A stretch of DNA of 64,000 nucleotides from Rhodococcus sp. W8901 (GTDB lineage: Bacteria > Actinomycetota > Actinomycetes > Mycobacteriales > Mycobacteriaceae): assembly GCF_013348805.1 (NCBI RefSeq), contig NZ_CP054690.1, positions 5,208,001 through 5,272,000 on the forward strand, written 5' to 3'. Within the stretch, counting starts at the first letter, position 1. Each line of letters starts with the position of its first letter. Below the pieces are notes generated by a model. That model ran no database searches. It was not told the origin of the DNA and saw nothing but the letters and a program-made list of their open reading frames with translations. Shown here one piece after another: positions 40,901 to 50,273 of this stretch. A program made the position numbers and the translations under genes.

Positions 40901-43900
40901 CGAGCTCGACGCGGCCGCCCTGCTGGGACCGCACGTCGGGTCGGGGCCGATCGCACGGCAGGTCCAGCACGGCCGGCAGGCCCGCCAAGGTCGTGGTCCA
41001 GTAGTCCAGCTGGCGGGCGAGCGGCGAGTCCGGGTCGTCGGCGTCGCCCAACCAGTCCGATTGCCACAACGCGTAGTCCGCGTACTGCACGTCGAGCGGC
41101 ATCCACGACGGTGTGCCCGTGGAGATCCGGGCCGCGTAGGCCGCCGCGAGATCCCGCGCGAGCACCCCGAGCGAGAACCCGTCGGACAGGATGTGATGCA
41201 GGACCACGGTGAGCACATGCTCGGAGTCGCCGATCCGGAACAGACCGGCGCGCAGCGGCGTCCGCACCGTGACGTCGAACCCCCGCGACATCACCGCACG
41301 CATCCGCCGCCGGAGATCGTCCTCGTCGCCCACGTCCTCGCTGTCGACCGCGAGATCCAGCCGGTCGACGGGTAACACCTCCTGGCGCGGACCGGCGTCG
41401 TCGAGCGGATAGATCGTCCGCAGCGACTCGTGCCGCGCTACCACGTCACCGATCGCCGCGACGAGCGCATCGCGGTCGAGCGCCCCGGACAGTTGCAGGG
41501 AGAGCGAGATATTGTACGCCGGCGAGTCCGTGTCGAACTGGTTGACGAACCAGATCCGCTGCTGGGCCGGCGAGAGTGGAATACGCGCGGGCCGCGGCCG
41601 GGCGACGAGCGGTGGGCGGGTCCGCGGGCCCGCCGTCGCATCGGTCTCGCGGGCCCGGCGTGCCAGCCCCGCGACGGTGGGCGCGTCGAACACGTCCCGG
41701 ATGCCGAGGTCGGCGCCCGTCGCGTCACCGACGCGCGCCGCCAACTGCGCGGCCACCAGCGAATTGCCGCCGAGTGCGAAGAAGTCGTCGTCGACACCGA
41801 CCCACTCGAGTCCCAGCAGGGCGCCGACCGCCGACGCGACGGCCTCCTCGACGGGATCACGGGGCGCGATGCGCGTGCGCTCGGCGTCCTCGGGTGCGGG
41901 TAGCGCCGCGCGGTCGAGCTTGCCGTGGGCCGTGGTCGGCAGCCGGTCCAGGACGGTGACCACCGACGGCACCATGTAGCCCGGGAGCGATCGCGCCGCA
42001 GCATCTTTCACCGCGACCGGATCGATCGGCGCCCCGTCCGACGGCACCACGTACCCGAGGATCCGGATGCCGGCCGGACCGTCGTCTGCGATCGCGACGG
42101 CGGAGCCGACCCCCGGCACCGCGGCCAGCACCGACTCCACCTCGCCCAGTTCCACCCGGTACCCGCGCACCTGCACCTGGGCGTCGGCTCGTCCGGCGAA
42201 TCGCAGCGTGCCGTCGGTAGTCCAGGTGCCCAGGTCGCCCGTCCGATACATCAGGGTCCCGGCCGCGAACGGATCCGGCACGAACCGGCCCGCGGTCAGC
42301 CCCGGGCGGTCGAGGTAGCCGCGCGACAGTTGGGCACCGGCCACGTACAGTTCGCCGACGATGCCGGGCGGCAGGGGGTGCAGGCGCCCGTCGAGCACCC
42401 GAACCGCCATCCCGGGCAGCGGGTATCCGATCGAGCCCGGGATCCCGTGTGTGGCCGAATCGGCGGAGACCGGGACGTGGGTGACGTGCACGCACGTCTC
42501 GGTGATCCCGTACATGTTCGACAGCCGCGGAGTGACGTCGCCGCGGCGCTCGAACCACGCCGACAGCTGAGACGGATCCAACACCTCACCACCGAAGATC
42601 ACCTGCCGCAGCCGCAGCGCCCGCTCCCCGTCGCCCGACCCCCGGTCCGCGTCGATCAGCTGACGGAAGGCGCCGGGAGTCTGGTTCAGGATCGTCACCG
42701 CCTCGTCCCGCAACAGCGCGAGGAAGTCGCGGGGGGACCGGGCCGTGTCGCGGTCGACCACCACGACGGTCGCGCCGTGCAGCAGCGCGCCCCACAGTTC
42801 CCACACCGCGAAATCGAAAGCGTACGAATGGAACATCGTCCATACGTCGGTCGCGTCGAAGCCGAAGAGCGGCTGCGTACGCTCGAGCAGCGTGACCACG
42901 CTACGGTGCGGGACCGCGACGCCCTTGGGCCGGCCCGTCGAGCCGGACGTGTAGATCACGTACACGGTCGCGTCGGGCCGCAGTGGCGCGGTGCGGTCGG
43001 AGTCGGTGACCGGGTCCGGCGACATCTCGGCGACCCCGGTGCGAACCGAGGCGTCGTCGAGATCCACGAGCGGGACGTCGACCGGCACCGACGACAGCCG
43101 CCGGGCACCGGCGAAGTCGACGAGGACGCACGCCGGGCGGGCGTCGGCGAGCAGGAACGCGATGCGCTCGTCGGGGTAGTCGACGTCCACGGGCACGTAG
43201 GCGGCCCCCGCGCCGACGACCGCGGCGAGAACCACGGGTAAGTCCACCGACCGCGTCATCGCGACGGCCACCCGGGTCTCCGGTCCGACCCCGCGCTCGA
43301 TCAGCCAGCGGGACAACCGGTTCGCGCGTTCGGACAGCTCCCGGTACGTCAGCCGTGTCGGACCCGCGACGACGGCGACCGCAGCCGGATCCGCCGCGGC
43401 CGCCCGAGCCAGCAGGTCCGGCAGCGTCGCGGCGACGCCGAGCACGTCCGGTGGCAGCGCGGACAGCGCGCGTTGGGATTCGTCGGCGATCTCGAGGTCG
43501 CCGACGACCGCGTCACCGTTCGCGGCGACCGTCACGAGGATGCGCTGCAGGCGCTCGGCGAAGCCCGCGATCGTCTCGCGATCGAACAGGTCGCATGCGA
43601 AATGCAATGCGGCCGACAGGCCCTGCGGATGCCCACCCTCGTCGACATACTCCCGCACGCTCAGCTGCAGTTCGAACTTCGCGACGCCGGTGTCCACCTC
43701 CCGCACGTCGGCGAGGACGCCCGGCAGCTCCACCGCCGTCGTCTCGGGATTCTGCAGTTCGAGCATCACCTGGACGAGCGGCGCGTGCGCCGGCGAGCGG
43801 TCGGTCGCCAGTTCCTCGACGAGCCGCTCGAACGGAAGCTCCGCGTGGGCGAGCGCACCCAGATCGGTGTCGCGGACGTGCGCCAGCACCTCGACGAACG

Positions 43901-46574
43901 TGGACGCGGGATCGACGTCGCTGCGCAGGACGAGAGTGTTGACGAACATGCCGACCAGGTCGTCGAGTTCGGCGGCGGCGCGTCCGGCCACGGGGGTGCC
44001 GATCGCGACGTCACGACCGGCGCCGAGGCGCGAGAGCAGCACCGCGAAGGCGGCATGGAGCACCATGAACAGCGTGCAGTCGCGTTCGCGGCCCAGCTCG
44101 AGCAGCCGCAGGTGCGTGTCCGGGGCGATCTCGAACGTGACCGCCCCGCCCGCTGTCGACACCGTCGGTGGGCGCGGACGGTCGTGCGGCAGTGCGATCG
44201 CGGGGGGCAGGTCCGCCAACCGGGCCGTCCAGAACCGCAGTTGTCGGGCTGCGATCGAGTCGTGGTCGCACTCGTCGCCGAGCATCTCCCGTTGCCACAG
44301 GGCGTAGTCGGCGTATTGGACCGGCAGCGAGGTCCAGGTCGGCGGCCCGCCGGACCGACGTGCGCCGTACGCGACCATCACGTCGCGCGCCAGCGGCAGC
44401 ACCGACTGCCCGTCCGCCGCGATGTGGTGGACGACCACCGCCAGGACGTACTCGTCCGCTCCGATCCGGAACAGCCGGATGCGCAGCGGAAGCTGTTCGC
44501 GCACATCGAACCCCACGACGGCATCCGCCCGGATGGCGTCCCACACGTCGTCGCGTCCCGCCGCGATCGGGGTCACGTCCGCCGCGGCGGACTCGGCGGG
44601 CACGATCACCTGGTGCGGGCCGCCGACGTCCGCCGGGAACAACGTGCGCAACGCCTCGTGGCGCTCGACGACGTCGGCGATCGCGGCACGCAGGGCCGCG
44701 GTGTCGAGCTCCCCGGTCAACGTCACCGCGAACGCGATGTTGTAGACCGGCGAATCGGTGTCGAGCTGGTTGACGAACCACATCCGCTGCTGCGCCGGCG
44801 AGAGCGGCAGCCGATCCGGTCGATCACCGCGGGCAGGTACCGGCACCGGCACCGGACCGGTCGGCGATCCGTCCGGTCCGACCAGCGTGCCGACGTGTTG
44901 CGCGAGGCGGCGCGCCGTGGGCATCTCGAACAGGTCCCGCACCGTCAGCGTCGCATGCAGCGCCGCGTTCAGGCGGGCCACCACCTTCGTGGCCACCAGC
45001 GAGTCGCCGCCGAGATCGAAGAAGCTGTCCTCGGGAAGGACCGGTCGGGGTGTCCCCAGGACCACGGTGAACACGTCCGCGATCACCTGTGTGGTCCGGC
45101 CGTCGGCGGCCTGCGGGGACGGGCCGGGCACTTCGGTTTCCGTGTCGAGGATCGGCGACGGAGCGGACGCCTCCGCCACGGGGGACGGCACCGCGGCGAC
45201 GTGCACGTCCGTGACGGGCGACCGCAGGTCGGTGGCGACGAACTGCTCGAGGAACTCCAGGAAGCGTCGGTGGTAGGACGCCTCGACCTCCTCCGGGTAC
45301 CGGTGCGGGTTCGCCCGGAAGTCGACGAAAGTTCGGACCGGCGTTCCGGATTGGTAGACGTTGACCAGCAGGTCGTCCACCGGCCCGGACGTGATGATGT
45401 GGAACTCGGTCGCGAGCGGACCCATCACGATCTCGGGATGGAAGAACATGACGTTGACGATCGGCGCCGCGACGTCGCCACCGCGGTCGCGCTGGATGTC
45501 GGCGCGGCTGCAACGCTGATGACGCAGTGCCGCAACCATTTCGAGCTGCACTCGATCGGCGAGGTCACCGATCGTGTCGTCGTCGCGGATCTCGACCGGA
45601 AGCGGCAACAGGTTGACGGTCATCCCGCCCGACCGCCGCAGCACGGCGGTGGTGCGGGCGGAGACCGGGATGTTCACGACCACGTCGCGGCGGCCCGTCG
45701 TCCGGCTCAGGAAACACGCGAAGGCGGCGACGATCCGAGCCGCCGCGGACGCGTCGGACCCCTGCGGTGCCGCCGTCCGTTCGAGTCGCCGCATCGTCGC
45801 ATCGGACAATGCTGCAGTCGCGAGCCGACTTTCGGCCACCGCGGGCGCGCCCGAACCGATGAGCGCCACGCCGCGCACGCCGTCGAGCCGGTGCGCCCAG
45901 TACGCGCGATCGGTGTCGTGACGGCCCGACGCCCGGTAGCGTTCGTCGATCTCGTGAAGGGTGTGCAGGTCGACCGCGGCGGGCGGATCCGGCTCGCGCC
46001 CCTCCACCGCCGCCGTATAGAGGTGAGCGATGCGGTAGAGCATGGTCGCAGCGCCGTAACCGTCGAGCGCGATGTGATGACTTCTGCTGTACCACAGGAA
46101 ATGTCGGTCACCCACCCGCAGGATCACAGTCTGGACGAGGCGGTCGACCGACAGGTCGAGCGGTGTCGCCACCTCTCGCTGCATCCACGCGTGCGCGGAC
46201 GCGACCGGGTCGGCCTCGGCGCGCAGGTCCATCAGCGTGATCGACGTGTCCCGCGCCGGGTCGACGTACTGCACGGGCTCGCCGTCGACGGTGACGACGC
46301 ACAGGAACGGTGACTGGAACTCCCGGGCCGCGCGAACGTTCGCCGCGCGCAGCACGTCGATGTCGAGCGGGCCGTCGATCTCCACGTACTGCGCGATGAA
46401 CAGCGGGACGTCGGGCACGAGCTGCTGCGCGAACCACAGGGCACGCTGTGCCTCCGACAGTGGAAATCGGTCAGGGAACCGATCGCCGGACCGGCCGGCG
46501 GGGCGCGCCGGGCCCGATCGTGAGGTAGCGCTCGACTCAGTGCGGGGTTCTGGGTGAGGTTCAGCAGAATCCAC
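22035..46574 (-). CDS. Giant seven-carrier non-ribosomal peptide synthetase
   Basis: About 8,179 residues from GTG 46574 (TTGGGGGCG upstream); a GTG at 46637 would add 21 Arg-rich residues. Motifs give the order C-T, C-A-T, C-A-T-E, C-A-T, C-A-T-E, C-A-T, C-A-T-TE. All seven condensation and both epimerase HHxxxDG motifs, all six adenylation P-loops and all seven carrier serines are intact, and the thioesterase has GWSLGG and a CGHNDM His. The two C domains after E domains are of the D-accepting WPLTPLQ/WPLSPMQ type, so the chain is internally consistent. The first C domain resembles EntF/DhbF, which accept an acyl or aryl starter. Predicted output is an N-acyl hexapeptide containing Thr and two D-residues, released by hydrolysis or cyclisation. 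A TetR gene diverges upstream. No MbtH, activating transferase, tailoring enzyme or dedicated exporter adjoins it. Confidence 0.97.
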   Translation of the reverse strand: MDSAEPHPEPRTESSATSRSGPARPAGRSGDRFPDRFPLSEAQRALWFAQQLVPDVPLFIAQYVEIDGPLDIDVLRAANVRAAREFQSPFLCVVTVDGEPVQYVDPARDTSITLMDLRAEADPVASAHAWMQREVATPLDLSVDRLVQTVILRVGDRHFLWYSRSHHIALDGYGAATMLYRIAHLYTAAVEGREPDPPAAVDLHTLHEIDERYRASGRHDTDRAYWAHRLDGVRGVALIGSGAPAVAESRLATAALSDATMRRLERTAAPQGSDASAAARIVAAFACFLSRTTGRRDVVVNIPVSARTTAVLRRSGGMTVNLLPLPVEIRDDDTIGDLADRVQLEMVAALRHQRCSRADIQRDRGGDVAAPIVNVMFFHPEIVMGPLATEFHIITSGPVDDLLVNVYQSGTPVRTFVDFRANPHRYPEEVEASYHRRFLEFLEQFVATDLRSPVTDVHVAAVPSPVAEASAPSPILDTETEVPGPSPQAADGRTTQVIADVFTVVLGTPRPVLPEDSFFDLGGDSLVATKVVARLNAALHATLTVRDLFEMPTARRLAQHVGTLVGPDGSPTGPVPVPVPARGDRPDRLPLSPAQQRMWFVNQLDTDSPVYNIAFAVTLTGELDTAALRAAIADVVERHEALRTLFPADVGGPHQVIVPAESAAADVTPIAAGRDDVWDAIRADAVVGFDVREQLPLRIRLFRIGADEYVLAVVVHHIAADGQSVLPLARDVMVAYGARRSGGPPTWTSLPVQYADYALWQREMLGDECDHDSIAARQLRFWTARLADLPPAIALPHDRPRPPTVSTAGGAVTFEIAPDTHLRLLELGRERDCTLFMVLHAAFAVLLSRLGAGRDVAIGTPVAGRAAAELDDLVGMFVNTLVLRSDVDPASTFVEVLAHVRDTDLGALAHAELPFERLVEELATDRSPAHAPLVQVMLELQNPETTAVELPGVLADVREVDTGVAKFELQLSVREYVDEGGHPQGLSAALHFACDLFDRETIAGFAERLQRILVTVAANGDAVVGDLEIADESQRALSALPPDVLGVAATLPDLLARAAAADPAAVAVVAGPTRLTYRELSERANRLSRWLIERGVGPETRVAVAMTRSVDLPVVLAAVVGAGAAYVPVDVDYPDERIAFLLADARPACVLVDFAGARRLSSVPVDVPLVDLDDASVRTGVAEMSPDPVTDSDRTAPLRPDATVYVIYTSGSTGRPKGVAVPHRSVVTLLERTQPLFGFDATDVWTMFHSYAFDFAVWELWGALLHGATVVVVDRDTARSPRDFLALLRDEAVTILNQTPGAFRQLIDADRGSGDGERALRLRQVIFGGEVLDPSQLSAWFERRGDVTPRLSNMYGITETCVHVTHVPVSADSATHGIPGSIGYPLPGMAVRVLDGRLHPLPPGIVGELYVAGAQLSRGYLDRPGLTAGRFVPDPFAAGTLMYRTGDLGTWTTDGTLRFAGRADAQVQVRGYRVELGEVESVLAAVPGVGSAVAIADDGPAGIRILGYVVPSDGAPIDPVAVKDAAARSLPGYMVPSVVTVLDRLPTTAHGKLDRAALPAPEDAERTRIAPRDPVEEAVASAVGALLGLEWVGVDDDFFALGGNSLVAAQLAARVGDATGADLGIRDVFDAPTVAGLARRARETDATAGPRTRPPLVARPRPARIPLSPAQQRIWFVNQFDTDSPAYNISLSLQLSGALDRDALVAAIGDVVARHESLRTIYPLDDAGPRQEVLPVDRLDLAVDSEDVGDEDDLRRRMRAVMSRGFDVTVRTPLRAGLFRIGDSEHVLTVVLHHILSDGFSLGVLARDLAAAYAARISTGTPSWMPLDVQYADYALWQSDWLGDADDPDSPLARQLDYWTTTLAGLPAVLDLPCDRPRPDVRSQQGGRVELELPADLHGRIVELAREHDSSVFMVMHAALATLLARVGGTDDIAVGTPIAGRGAAALDDMVGMFVNTLVLRCDVGGSCSFAELLRRVREADLSAFMHGDTPFERVVEAIDPPRSTAHSPLFQVMLEFRTIARPDVELPGLRVRALDHGDEVANFDLQLSVAEEFDPVGDPAGMSAGFVFATDVFDVETVRGLADRLVRILRAAATSADVIVGDIDILDPSERAALAPVRGSPGAVPRTLAALLATAAAPDPERPAIRYRGVDLSYGDLDRRSNRLAHRMIGAGIGPGSVVALGMPRGPDYQIALWAVAKTGAAFLPVDPAHPPERIALMLADSQARLGLTDRDVRTELAGSVPWWLLDGDDLSVWSDGPVGDAERVSPVRLDDVAYLIYTSGSTGVPKGVAVTHRGIVDFAAHLQARCAATCSSRVLHLASPSFDASILELVLAVGAGATMVIAPPTVYGGGELRTLLAAERVTHCLMTPTALAATDPGGLTDLGCVLAGGEVCPTDVVARWAPDRVMYNAYGPTETTVVGSISDRLVPDGPVTIGGPAPGFHALVLDPRLQPVPVGAPGELYLAGPALARGYHRRPALTASRFVADPSGRDGERLYRTGDLVRWIGSGSLMYLGRADRQIKLRGYRIDPGEVEAALTEQPIVGHAVVDVRRVGRIGERLIAYVVPAAGADIDTADLHDVLAARLPSYMVPAHITVVPELPMTVHGKLDRGALPDPDFGAEVSTGRAPATDTEATLSRLFADVLGLDAVGVEDSFFALGGDSIMSIQLVARAKSAGLSVTPRDVFDHRSVAALAAVAAARGGAEADTVEELDGAGIGEVPLTPVLAWLLRRAGHRIGRFSQSVLLNLPPNVRESDLVDAVQAVLDRHDMLRARLTRDSGDETGWRMEVLPIGSIRAEDTFTRIPVASSDGDTLGSLAGAALAAAADRLDPGAGRMVGVVWFDGPAGGGRLLVVVHHTVVDGVSWRVIVPDLASAWAQAASGRTPALESVGTSMRRWAHALLSVAERRRRETPLWEGIVGAGDPPLGRRAADPGRDVHATVEVLPVDLPADLTAPLLTALPAAIHGTAVDVLLAALAMAVGRWNTERGRAAIDPLFGIEGHGREETVVPGVDLSRTVGWFTSIHPARPALSSIDLDDAFGGGPAAGSAVKLVKEHLRSIPDRGIGYGLLTELDGEAGTRLRCSPQIVVNYLGRLAAGDSTGSRIWMPVEGDGLGGAQDPNMPVAAPLDISAGIGSGPGGPALQSSWSFATGVFAEIDVRRLAQLWRDALGALAEYARSPDAGGLTPSDLPLVHLDQRSIDALEAQRPGLVDVWPLTPLQAGLLFHARMAGNSLDAYMVQLVVDLRGEPDRERLLASARALFDRNPNLRACFVDDGAGETLQVIAADVAVPWIEIDLSGLDEPAREHRWRALLSEDRATPFPMDRAPLMRFALVRLAPGRYRLLVTHHHILLDGWSTPLLLQQLLTLYAAEADASVLPRGGEYRDYLVWLADQDGSVEAWRAALTGATEPTVLTSPPGDADEQQTDDVAVTEVALSASETAALTHAARERGVTVNTVVQVAWALVLGVLTGRSDVVFGATVSGRAPSVSGIETMIGLFINTVPVRVRLDPRETIGDLLARVQGEQSALLDHHHIGLADIQQSAGPGAVFDTLTVFESYPVDRSALEHGTDIAGLRVVGVEGLDATHYPLTVMVGLTERLQVSLKHRVGSVTSAEAESIGARLRFALTAIAHDVARPVADIDLLSGRERETRVPARGGPPRPPRLLPDLLTAAVPGTVGAPDAVAVDASDGRLTYRDLDELSNRWARTLIGAGASPGAVVACALPRSVESVLAVWAVAKTGAAFVAVDPTYPRSRIGHMVTDSGVSIGVTVRAHRAELPDSVRWLVLDDPPEGVAAEPISAEERSRRMLVDDVAYLIYTSGSTGRPKGVSVTHRGLASLLAEQQSRYPITADARCLHICSPSFDVSVLEMLQAFAAGATLVVAPPDVYGGDPLRDLLRRERITHACITPAALATVEPERLDHLDVLVVAGDAVGPELVADWAPGRIMLDGYGPTESTVLSTISAPLVPGADIPIGTPVRGTDAIVLDGFLRRVPAGVPGELYLSGAGTARGYHRREGLTATRFVACPFGPPGTRMYRTGDVVRRRRDGALDYLGRSDFQIKVRGFRVELGEIDAVLVAHPAVAHAVTAAHRRSAGDPLLVSYVVPGTDDDIDVSALTDFAAQRLPGHLLPNAVVVLDEIPLTPVGKLDRDALPEPDFTSAATRFRAPSTPAEEHVVAVFSEVTGVERVGVDDNFFGLGGNSLSATRAVARINRSLGSGLDVRDLFECGTAGQLAARAGSAAADDRRTLRAGIRPERIPLSWAQERMWFVNQFEPASAAYNVPMALRLSGTLDVAALRSALVDVVERQELLRTVFPVSASGPTQVTVPADDVVGTLTPRLVAAEDVTARVADLVGAGFDVAEQVPVRVSLLRVADDVHVLVLVVHHIVADGFSIGPLARDVATAYAARVTGGAPAWDRLPIQYADYALWQREVLGAPDEPQSRLARQESWWLERLSGAPPVSALPLDRPRGVRRSTHGGRVSFTLGPDIHRCLVDIARQHDSTLFMVVHAALVALLSRIGSDHDVVVGTPVAGRGEAELDDVVGMFVNTLPLRTEVDPGASFADLLDVVRDGDVDAFAHADVPFERLVERIGAGRSTSYAPLFQVMLEFRNVDRPRVQLPGLTVEALDVDPGEVKFDLQFGIGETSDGGDGAARLSGEILYASDIFDHSTVAGLADLTARLLAAVAADPAGPVGDLDLTGAPSRTASEDAAPIAAATTLADLFAASAAATPNADAVVAAAQRISYRELDERSNRLARWLIDRGVGPESVVAVVMGRTADLVTTLVGIVRAGAAYLPVDPGYPADRIRFVIEDAGAACAVVDEAFRRERVDVELPDDLPVVCLDAPGIRDEIDRHPAVPVTDDDRTRPLHPDSPAYLIYTSGSTGRPKGVTVSHRNVATLLTGARDVLGLGPGDVWTMFHSFAFDFAVWELWGAIGFGGRVVVVDYHTARDPHALLRLLRDESVTVLSQTPSAFYPLADADADSAGDLALRHVVFGGEALDAARLSDWIERHGDRTPALVNMFGITETCVHVTWQRIDAAAVRADRAQRPLGSTVGVGLPGVRVRVLDDRLHPVPPGVAGELYVSGPQVARGYRGRAGLTASRFVADPFAAGQRMYRSGDRVRRTASGALEYLGRRDFQVQLRGFRVEPGEVESALLAVPGVATAVVLGRAGDAGGLRLFGYVVPEAGHVVDQEEVLAAVGQRLPSYMVPAAITVLDAFPMTLNGKVDRAALPVPAPSAGAGRAPATDVERILAGLFAEILGVGSVGADDSFFGLGGDSIMSIQLVARAKSAGVTLTPRDVFERRTVAGLAEVAEFAELEGPPPLPELPGAGVGDVVTTPIVHWLADRGGDFGRYSQSVLLDIPPDIGADVLARGMDAVLDRHDMLRSRLRPDERSGTGRRIEVRPPGAVDAVAIVRVVPVDTVSGAGFTEAARTALDSAADRLDPLSGSMIQLVRFAAADGVRLLIVAHHLVIDGVSWRVLVPDLAAACSAVAAGTDPALPPVGTSMRTWADGLAAAAPSRVSELDLWRSATAADGRCPVGRDLDPHVDVASTLDRVEVELPADVTRALTTAVPDLFHGSVDDGLLTALALALVQWRRERGGDGDTVTVALEGHGREQQVLPGADLSRTVGWFTSLYPVRFDLSGIDIDRAAGGGDAIGAAVKAVKEQLRAIPDHGIGFGMLRYLDDATAAVLAPRRLPDISFNYLGRFDTGTPDRGTGTWLPVEDSGLRGVVAPDLPVVFAIDVNAVTLSGPDGPRLAATWDFPRGVLTSGEVDRLAQLWSRAAHALAAHARTPGAGGSTPSDLDLVELGQPAIDRLEQRYPGLADVWPLSPMQRGMLFHAELAEESTDAYLVQLILTLEGAVDGPRLRRASRTLLGRHPNLRTAFTRLPSGDAVQVVGSGGEARWSEIDLSVLGERAAATRLTELLDEDRATPFDVTVAPLVRIMLVHIPGGAHRLVFTNHHILFDGWSTPLLLEELVTLYLTGGDDDALPRPRPHRGYLQWLARQDRDAAVDAWVRAVADVDDPTLLLPGRAAATEAYTESRDLAYRLDAATSDRLRELTRARGVTLNTVVQASWGIVLGLLTGRDDVVFGATVSGRPPHVAGIETMIGLFINTIPVRVRLDPYARLGELLDRVQAAQSAMLDHHHVGLPEIQRAAGPGSIFDTLTVFESYPARGAVAADTDLDGMRLTDVEARDSAHFPLSVVASAPDRLHVTMKFRPDLVDGATVAGIAARLLRVLQAFAELADDPQRRLADLDLLTGVERRALVPVRGGPRSELRTLPEILDAAAARDREVTALVNGGREVTYGELDSWSSRLARTLIARGVGPESRVVLGIPRSIESVVAMWAVARAGGAFVPVDPDYPAERVSAMLADSGADIALTTTKHRARLPDGPRWLVLDDEAFAAECADASPGPVTDTDRTAPLRLDSPAYLIYTSGSTGRPKAVTVTHRGLGNYADAQRDVSGVTAEARTLHFSSPSFDVSVLEYLLCFAVGATMVIVPRTVYGGSELTAVLRKQRVTHAFITPAALASVDPSGLDDLECVLVGGEAWPPELVDDWLPQCRVLNVYGPTETTIVVNGEEFVAHQEAAHSLGRPIAGVTETVLDSRLQPVPVGVSGDVYIAGPGLARGYHRRPGLTAARFLPDLFGAPGERMYRTGDIGAWTADGKLEYRGRSDFQVKVRGFRIELGEIDAVLTGHPDVRFAATLGRRGPGGDTVLVSYVVAHDGRRIDIDDLRARLAERVPEYMVPTAFVVLDDIPLTPVGKLDRRALPEPEFGFTTTVFRAPTDPVEEAITAVFAEVLGVDRVGTGDSFFDIGGNSLSATRAVARLDESLGIDLGVRALFEAPTAAALAERIEHADTGPSGRPVLEVAPRPAEIPLSAAQQRMWFINQFDPSSPAYNVPLAVRLTGALDAPALRAAIDDVLSRHESLRTRFPVGAAGPIQDVRPVAEVAVVLDPVVVAGEAELRDRTRAMVSTGFDVTERVPVEGALLEVGSDVHVLVLVAHHIVIDGYSLGPLARDLMRAYVARTVGHGPDWDPLPVQYADYTLWQRALLGAEDDPGSVQSRQLGYWTETLSGAPDLLGLPTDRPRPIQQSFRGDRVEFALDPGLHRRLLTFARDHGTSLFMTIHAALAVLLARLGDTDDIVVGTPIAGRGERALDELVGMFVGTLALRTRIAARQSFSELLATVRDIDLGAFAHADVPFERVVEKLDPARSTAYSPLFQVALEFQNLESARLELSGLTLEGLSIGAGMVKEDLEFVLGELLDGDGAPAGISGGIAFATDLFDRDTVQGFAERFVRILETALADPGRPVGDLEILHPHELAGLAPARGGPDAPTILLADLLESAARNADAVAVVCDGREVTYRQLDDESNRLARLLIAMGAGPETYVALGLSRSVSSVLAVWAVARTGAAFVPVDPGYPTERIERMLTDSGAGVGVTVRSCRERLPDSVDWLVLDDPEVAAAVAAESATPISDTERIHPLRADHPAYLIYTSGSTGTPKGVVLTHRGLANLAAEERERLGVTPQARTLHFASPSFDASVFETVMALSAGATMVVVPSDVYGGTEFASLLETDRVTHGFVTPTALASVDPVGLESLRTLVVAGEPCPPELVMRWAPGRTMLNAYGPTETTIMANISARMRPGEPVTFGGPIRGVTELVLDPRLHPVPRGVVGELYIAGSALARGYHRRPGLTAGRFVADPFGRSGGRIYRTGDLVRWRGDGTLEYIGRSDFQVKVRGFRIEPGEVDAVLTAQPNVGFAVTLARPGPAGNTLLCSYVRPAENAHVDADDLRRDVGRHLPAHMVPAAVTVLDRIPLTPTGKLDRTALPPPQFMSPATVFREPSGPIETAVVDTFADVLGVERIGLDDSFFDLGGTSLLATKVVTELRTRLGPTVALQALFLDPTPAGLAGRIADTTSGGVDDALRPLIPLRGTGSGRPLFCVHPGIGLSWGYTGLVQYLPSERPVFGLQLPVIAGGPQYDSLEELAARYVDEMTAVAPDGPYDLLGWSLGGVIAHAMAVELQRRGRSVAALAVMDAYPDGGSDPLLGRLDLADLLRGLGFELPASEHTIDYAGAARMLNSHFGTADAVTADHLERINDGYANSRLLVHRFVPGVFDGDLLVFPAARGQDGGGDRSAGEWRPLVTGDIEECPVDCGHNDMIEPDSVAVIGPALARYLERRG
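26010..29110 (-). other. NRPS module 6: C6(D-accepting)-A5-T6
   Basis: C6 opens [15 protein letters not shown] with [10 protein letters not shown] near 28690, again the D-accepting type. The A5 P-loop is near 27265; pocket about D-V-L-F-L-G-V-I-V, hydrophobic and unassigned. T6 is [14 protein letters not shown] near 26130. Confidence 0.8.
29230..33810 (-). other. NRPS module 5: C5-A4-T5-E2, Thr-like
   Basis: C5 has HHIVADGFS. The A4 P-loop is near 31945; the pocket reads D-F-W-S-V-G-M-V-H, one step from the Thr codes D-F-W-N-[IV]-G-M-V-H, so Thr or a close analogue is likely. T5 is [10 protein letters not shown] near 30760. E2 (30600-29230) has HHLVIDG and SRTVGWFTS. Confidence 0.8.
33880..36960 (-). 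other. NRPS module 4: C4(D-accepting)-A3-T4
   Basis: C4 opens [15 protein letters not shown] and has [10 protein letters not shown] near 36530, the D-C-L type expected after E1. The A3 P-loop is near 35120, pocket about D-V-L-C-V-A-G-V-L, unassigned. T4 is [14 protein letters not shown] near 33985. Confidence 0.8.
37060..41590 (-). other. NRPS module 3: C3-A2-T3-E1
   Basis: C3 has HHILSDG. The A2 P-loop lies near 39730; the hand-read pocket is D-A-L-L-L-G-A-V-V, a neutral hydrophobic pocket without a secure match. T3 is [10 protein letters not shown] near 38590. E1 (about 38450-37060) has [22 protein letters not shown] and VVNYLGR. The residue is delivered in D form. Confidence 0.8.
41640..44815 (-). 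other. NRPS module 2: C2-A1-T2, threonine
   Basis: C2 has [14 protein letters not shown] and HHIAADG. A1 has [12 protein letters not shown] near 42945. Aligning [18 protein letters not shown] and [11 protein letters not shown] to GrsA gives D-F-W-N-I-G-M-V-H, the standard Thr code. T2 reads [15 protein letters not shown] near 41770. Confidence 0.85.
44900..46470 (-). other. NRPS module 1: C1-T1, no adenylation domain
   Basis: C1 (about 46470-45230) begins [16 protein letters not shown], has [10 protein letters not shown] near 46065, then [12 protein letters not shown] and [14 protein letters not shown]. These are the marks of EntF/DhbF-type condensation domains. A Pro/Ala-rich linker of about 45 residues leads straight to the carrier T1 ([15 protein letters not shown], near 45010). 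No adenylation core motif lies between them. Confidence 0.85.
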
Positions 46575-46799
46575 GTATCGCCCCCAAGAGAGGTTGGTTC
46601 GCCGCGGCGGCTCGCGCCGTCGTCGTCGAACAAACACTCCCTAGGGCGGAAGCCGTCCCACGACGGGCAGCGCCTATGTGCAGTATCCGCCCGCCGCGTG
46701 GCTGCGGTCCAGATCGGCAGGTCAGACAAGGTGGACGGACCGGCCGGGAGTGCAGGTGGACGATCGGCCGGACCGGATCGGGCATGGATACTGGCACGC

Positions 46800-47567
46800 A
46801 TGAGTGAGCGCGTCGAGGGCACCGGACCCGACAGCAACGGCGATCCTGCGGACTTCCGAGTCCATGTCGCGACCCAGGCCATCCGGCTCTTCGCCGAGCA
46901 CGGCTACGAGGCCACCACGGTCGACCAGATCGCTGCTGCCGCGGGCGTCTCGCGGCGCACGTTCTTCCGGCAGTTCCGGTCGAAGGAGGACGTGATCTTC
47001 GCCGATCACGAATCACTGCTCGAGCAGGCGGCCGACTACCTCTCGGGCACCACCGAGGATCCGTGGATGGCGGTGTGCGAGGCCGCCCGCCTGGTCTTCA
47101 ACCGGTTCCGTGAGAACCGCGAGCTGTCGGTGCGCCGCTACCAGGTGGTCCAGCGGGTGCCCGCGCTCCGCGACCGGGAACTCGTCACCGGCTACCGCTA
47201 CGAGCGCCTGTTCACCGACCACCTGCGTGGCGCCGTCCCGTCCGCGAAGCCGCTGGACGTCGTCGGGTTCGCGGCGAGCGTGACGGCGTGCCACAACTAT
47301 CTGCTGCGAGCGATGATCCGCGGCGACGAGAATGCAACCTCCGAGGAACTGCAGCGCGCGCTGCTCGAGATCCGGCGCAAATTCGGAGCCGGCACGCGCG
47401 ACACGACCGCCACCGCCGTGACGTCGACGGACTCGACGAATACCCGCCCGACCGACGCCGTGACGGTGGTGACCTATCCGCCGGGAACGCCGCCCGCAGA
47501 GGTGGCCCGTCGGGTGCGCCTGCAGCTCGAGGCCACCGAGACCGGACCCTCACCCACCAACCCTTGA
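46800..47567 (+). CDS. TetR-family regulator with C-terminal extension
   Basis: A 255-residue protein. The helix-turn-helix is at residues 20-70 (AIRLFAEHGYEATTVDQIAA, then VSRRTFFRQFRSKED). A tail rich in Thr, Ser and Pro follows residue 200, ending with PPGTPPAEVARRVRLQLE. The start ATG at 46800 overlaps a TGGCAC half-site. A perfect TGGCAC palindrome begins two bases after its stop, in front of the fadE25-like gene. It is divergent from the NRPS over 225 bp, so it may control the NRPS, the FadE gene, or both; the operators favour the FadE gene. Confidence 0.88.
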   Translation: MSERVEGTGPDSNGDPADFRVHVATQAIRLFAEHGYEATTVDQIAAAAGVSRRTFFRQFRSKEDVIFADHESLLEQAADYLSGTTEDPWMAVCEAARLVFNRFRENRELSVRRYQVVQRVPALRDRELVTGYRYERLFTDHLRGAVPSAKPLDVVGFAASVTACHNYLLRAMIRGDENATSEELQRALLEIRRKFGAGTRDTTATAVTSTDSTNTRPTDAVTVVTYPPGTPPAEVARRVRLQLEATETGPSPTNP

Positions 47568-47568
47568 C

Positions 47569-47583
47569 TGGCACTTAGTGCCA
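47569..47583. promoter_or_regulatory. Perfect operator palindrome TGGCACTTAGTGCCA
   Basis: Seven-base arms TGGCACT/AGTGCCA around a single T, located two bases after the tetR stop and 163 bases before the fadE start. Confidence 0.7.
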
Positions 47584-47668
47584 TGCTTGACTGGGGCCAT
47601 TCGTGGACCCACGTGCGCGATCGGCTGAAACATGTCGAGAGGTACGCCACAGCACGACGACGCGAACC

Positions 47669-47699
47669 TGGCACTGAGTGCCCCAGTCACTCGGTGCCA
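47669..47699. promoter_or_regulatory. Second and third copies of the TGGCACTNAGTGCCA operator
   Basis: 47669-47683 matches the 47569 palindrome at 14 of 15 positions apart from the free centre base. 47685-47699 is a weaker copy (12 of 15) directly behind it. The pair ends 46 bases before the fadE start, a repressor position. The first copy is exactly 100 bp upstream. Confidence 0.6.
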
Positions 47700-47745
47700 G
47701 CCGACCGTCTCAACCGACCGTCCCGCACAACCGAGGAGCGTCCCC

Positions 47746-48903
47746 ATGGCCGGCAATCCCGATTTCCCCCTCTTCCAGCTGAACGAGGAGCACGACGAGC
47801 TGCGGGCCGCGATCCGCGCTCTCTCCGAGAAGGAGATCGCGCCGTACGCGAAGGAAGTCGACGAGAAGTCCCGCTTCCCCGAAGAAGCTCTGGCAGCCCT
47901 CGTCGCATCGGGATTCAATGCCATCCACGTCCCCGAGGCGTACGACGGCCAGGGCGCCGACTCGGTCGCCACGTGCATCGTGATCGAGGAAGTCGCCCGC
48001 GTCTGTGGTTCGTCCTCGCTGATCCCCGCAGTCAACAAGCTCGGCACGATGGGCCTGATCCTCAAGGGTTCCGAGGAGCTCAAGCAGCAGGTGCTCCCGG
48101 ACATCGCCGGCGGCAAGATGGCGTCGTACGCACTGTCCGAGCGTGAGGCCGGCTCCGATGCCGCCGCGATGCGTACCCGCGCGAAGGCGGACGGCGACAG
48201 CTGGATCCTCAACGGCTCCAAGTGCTGGATCACCAACGGCGGTCAGTCCACCTGGTACACCGTCATGGCCGTGACCGACCCCGACAAGGGTGCCAACGGC
48301 ATCTCCGCGTTCATGGTGCACAAGGACGACGAGGGCTTCGTCGTGGGACCGCTCGAGCACAAGCTGGGTATCAAGGGCTCCCCCACGGCCGAGCTGTACT
48401 TCGAGAACTGCCGCATCCCGGGTGACCGCATCATCGGCGAGCCCGGCACCGGCTTCAAGACCGCACTCGAGACCCTCGACCACACGCGTCCCACGATCGG
48501 TGCGCAGGCGCTCGGTCTCGCGCAGGGCGCGTTCGATGCCGCGTTGGCATACACCAAGGACCGCAAGCAGTTCGGCACGTCCATCGCGTCGTTCCAGAAC
48601 ACGCAGTTCATGCTCGCCGACATGGCGATGAAGATCGAGTCGGCCCGCCTCATGGTCTACACCGCGGCGGCTCGCGCCGAGCGCGGCGAGAAGAACCTCG
48701 GCTTCATCTCCGCGGCCGCGAAGTGCCTCGCGTCGGACGTCGCGATGGAGGTCACCACCAACGCTGTCCAGCTGTTCGGCGGCGCCGGCTACACCACCGA
48801 CTTCCCGGTCGAGCGCATGATGCGCGACGCCAAGATCACCCAGATCTACGAGGGCACCAACCAGATCCAGCGCGTCGTGATGTCACGCGCACTGCTCAAA
48901 TAA
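47746..48903 (+). CDS. fadE25: Acyl-CoA dehydrogenase, FadE25-like
   Basis: The 385-residue flavoenzyme is of the short-chain acyl-CoA dehydrogenase class and catalyses the first step of beta-oxidation. Seen are ALSEREAGSDAAAMRTRA (flavin/substrate loop), KCWITNGGQ, the RKQFGTSIASFQNTQF motif and, near the C-terminus, IYEGTNQIQRVVMSR with the catalytic Glu of YEGT. Length and sequence match mycobacterial FadE25. The ATG at 47746 follows GAGGAGCG; an upstream frame to 47632 crosses the operators and is not used. It is regulated by the TGGCAC palindromes. The symbol is by resemblance. Confidence 0.93.
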   Translation: MAGNPDFPLFQLNEEHDELRAAIRALSEKEIAPYAKEVDEKSRFPEEALAALVASGFNAIHVPEAYDGQGADSVATCIVIEEVARVCGSSSLIPAVNKLGTMGLILKGSEELKQQVLPDIAGGKMASYALSEREAGSDAAAMRTRAKADGDSWILNGSKCWITNGGQSTWYTVMAVTDPDKGANGISAFMVHKDDEGFVVGPLEHKLGIKGSPTAELYFENCRIPGDRIIGEPGTGFKTALETLDHTRPTIGAQALGLAQGAFDAALAYTKDRKQFGTSIASFQNTQFMLADMAMKIESARLMVYTAAARAERGEKNLGFISAAAKCLASDVAMEVTTNAVQLFGGAGYTTDFPVERMMRDAKITQIYEGTNQIQRVVMSRALLK

Positions 48904-49069
48904 CGAACGGTTTCGCTGCGACGGTTCCACAGCTCGAGGTCCCCGGCGTTCAATGAGGGTGTAGCACCTGGGGTGCCGCAGTAGGTGACAGCACGGTTCG
49001 ATCCGGGATCTGCAGTAGGCAGGCCGTTCGGGGGCCGGTGCCGTGGCCGACGCAGAGGAGTTGGTACAC

Positions 49070-49243
49070 ATGGGATCGATCAGCATTCTCGGGGATCTGG
49101 TGGACGTGTTGGCCCAGTTGATGGCCCTCATGGGCGGTCAGGGAGGCGGCGGGACCGGCGGTCTGGGCGGCCTCGGAGGTGGTGGCCTCGGAGGTGGTGG
49201 CCTCGGAGGTGGTGGCCTCGGAGGTGGCAGCCTCGGCAGCTGA
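49070..49243 (+). CDS. 57-residue Gly/Leu-repeat small peptide
   Basis: GAGGAG lies nine bases before ATG 49070. The peptide starts MGSISILGDLVDVLAQLMAL, an amphipathic or membrane-active-looking helix, and then becomes a Gly/Leu tract built from a 15-bp tandem repeat. It has no Cys and no signal-peptide charge. It stands alone between fadE25 and fadB2 on the same strand. I know no family. The helix recalls the tiny outer-membrane pore peptides of corynebacteria (PorA, PorH) in size only. Confidence 0.6.
   Translation: MGSISILGDLVDVLAQLMALMGGQGGGGTGGLGGLGGGGLGGGGLGGGGLGGGSLGS
49169..49228 (+). repeat. Four tandem 15-bp repeats GGCCTCGGAGGTGGT
   Basis: Four head-to-tail copies, the last ending GGC instead of GGT. 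Each encodes Gly-Leu-Gly-Gly-Gly in the small peptide gene. The unit length keeps the frame, so copy number could vary between strains without breaking the gene. Confidence 0.85.
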
Positions 49244-49405
49244 CGGTTCGACGACACCCACGACATCCGTCACCCCGGCATCGGTGCTTCCGACGCCGGG
49301 GTGACGGATGCGGGGTGACCGATCCGGGTCCCCGGATAGCAGAATGATCCTCGACAGCACGTCGCCCGTCGGGCGTCGTGAAGAGACGACAGTGGAGATT
49401 CAACT

Positions 49406-50254
49406 GTGGAGCTAGTTGGTGTAATCGGCGGCGGCACGATGGGTGCCGGCATTGCCGAGGTTTGTGCCAAGGCCGGAAGCTCGGTCCTGATTCTCGAGAC
49501 CAAGCAGGAGTTCGCCGAGGCCGCCCAGGCCCGGATCGCGACCTCGATCAACCGCGGCGTCGCCCGCGGCAAGATCACCCAGGAGGAGGCGGACGCCGCC
49601 ATCGCACGGGTGCGCGTGACCCTCGACATCGAGGAGTTCGCGGACCGCGATCTGGTGATCGAGGCTGCCCCGGAGATCGAGGCGCTCAAGGCCGAGATCT
49701 TCGGCAAGCTCGACAAGATCGTGAAGCCGTCGGGCATCCTCGCGACCAACACCTCCTCGATCCCGGTCATCAAGATCGCGAACGCCACGCAGCGTCCGTC
49801 GCAGGTCGTGGGTGTCCACTTCTTCAACCCGGTGCCGGTCATGCCGCTGGTGGAGATCGTGGTCAGCCTGGTCACGTCCGAAGAGACCGTCGCGGCCGTC
49901 ACGGATTACGCCCGTAACACCCTGGGCAAGAAGGCCGTCCGGGCCGGTGACCGCGCGGGCTTCATCGTCAACGCGCTGCTCATCCCGTACCTGTGCGACG
50001 CCGTCCGCATGCTCGAGTCGGGCTACGCGACCGCCGAGGACATCGACGACGCGATGAAGGGTGGCTGCGGCTACCCGATGGGCCCGCTGACGCTGCTCGA
50101 CACCGTCGGCCTCGACGTCGCACTGGCCGCCGCCGAGTCGCTGTACGCCGAGTTCGGACAGCCGAACTACGCGCCGCCGGCCCTGCTGCGCCGCAAGGTC
50201 GACGCCGGGCACCTGGGCAAGAAGGTCGGACAGGGCTTCTACAGCTACAAGTAG
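49406..50254 (+). CDS. fadB2: 3-hydroxybutyryl-CoA dehydrogenase, FadB2-like
   Basis: The 282-residue NAD-dependent enzyme oxidises 3-hydroxyacyl-CoA (short chain). GVIGGGTMGAGIA at the N-terminus is the dinucleotide-binding fold. ATNTSSIPV and GVHFFNPVPVMPLVE carry the catalytic Ser/His/Asn. The C-terminal dimer domain ends GQGFYSYK. It starts at GTG with GGAG eight bases upstream and ends just before a strong terminator. It belongs functionally with the fadE25-like gene upstream. The symbol follows mycobacterial FadB2 by resemblance. Confidence 0.93.
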   Translation: MELVGVIGGGTMGAGIAEVCAKAGSSVLILETKQEFAEAAQARIATSINRGVARGKITQEEADAAIARVRVTLDIEEFADRDLVIEAAPEIEALKAEIFGKLDKIVKPSGILATNTSSIPVIKIANATQRPSQVVGVHFFNPVPVMPLVEIVVSLVTSEETVAAVTDYARNTLGKKAVRAGDRAGFIVNALLIPYLCDAVRMLESGYATAEDIDDAMKGGCGYPMGPLTLLDTVGLDVALAAAESLYAEFGQPNYAPPALLRRKVDAGHLGKKVGQGFYSYK

Positions 50255-50273
50255 TCCCCGACCCGATCACGGC

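Noticed and set aside
22035-46574. Hydroxamate siderophore synthetase
   Set aside because: None of the six hand-read pockets resembles ornithine or hydroxyornithine codes, and no ornithine hydroxylase or siderophore transporter is nearby. A catecholate starter is not excluded because C1 is EntF-like.
49169-49228. CRISPR-like repeat array
   Set aside because: The repeats are 15 bp, directly adjacent without spacers, and lie in a coding frame.
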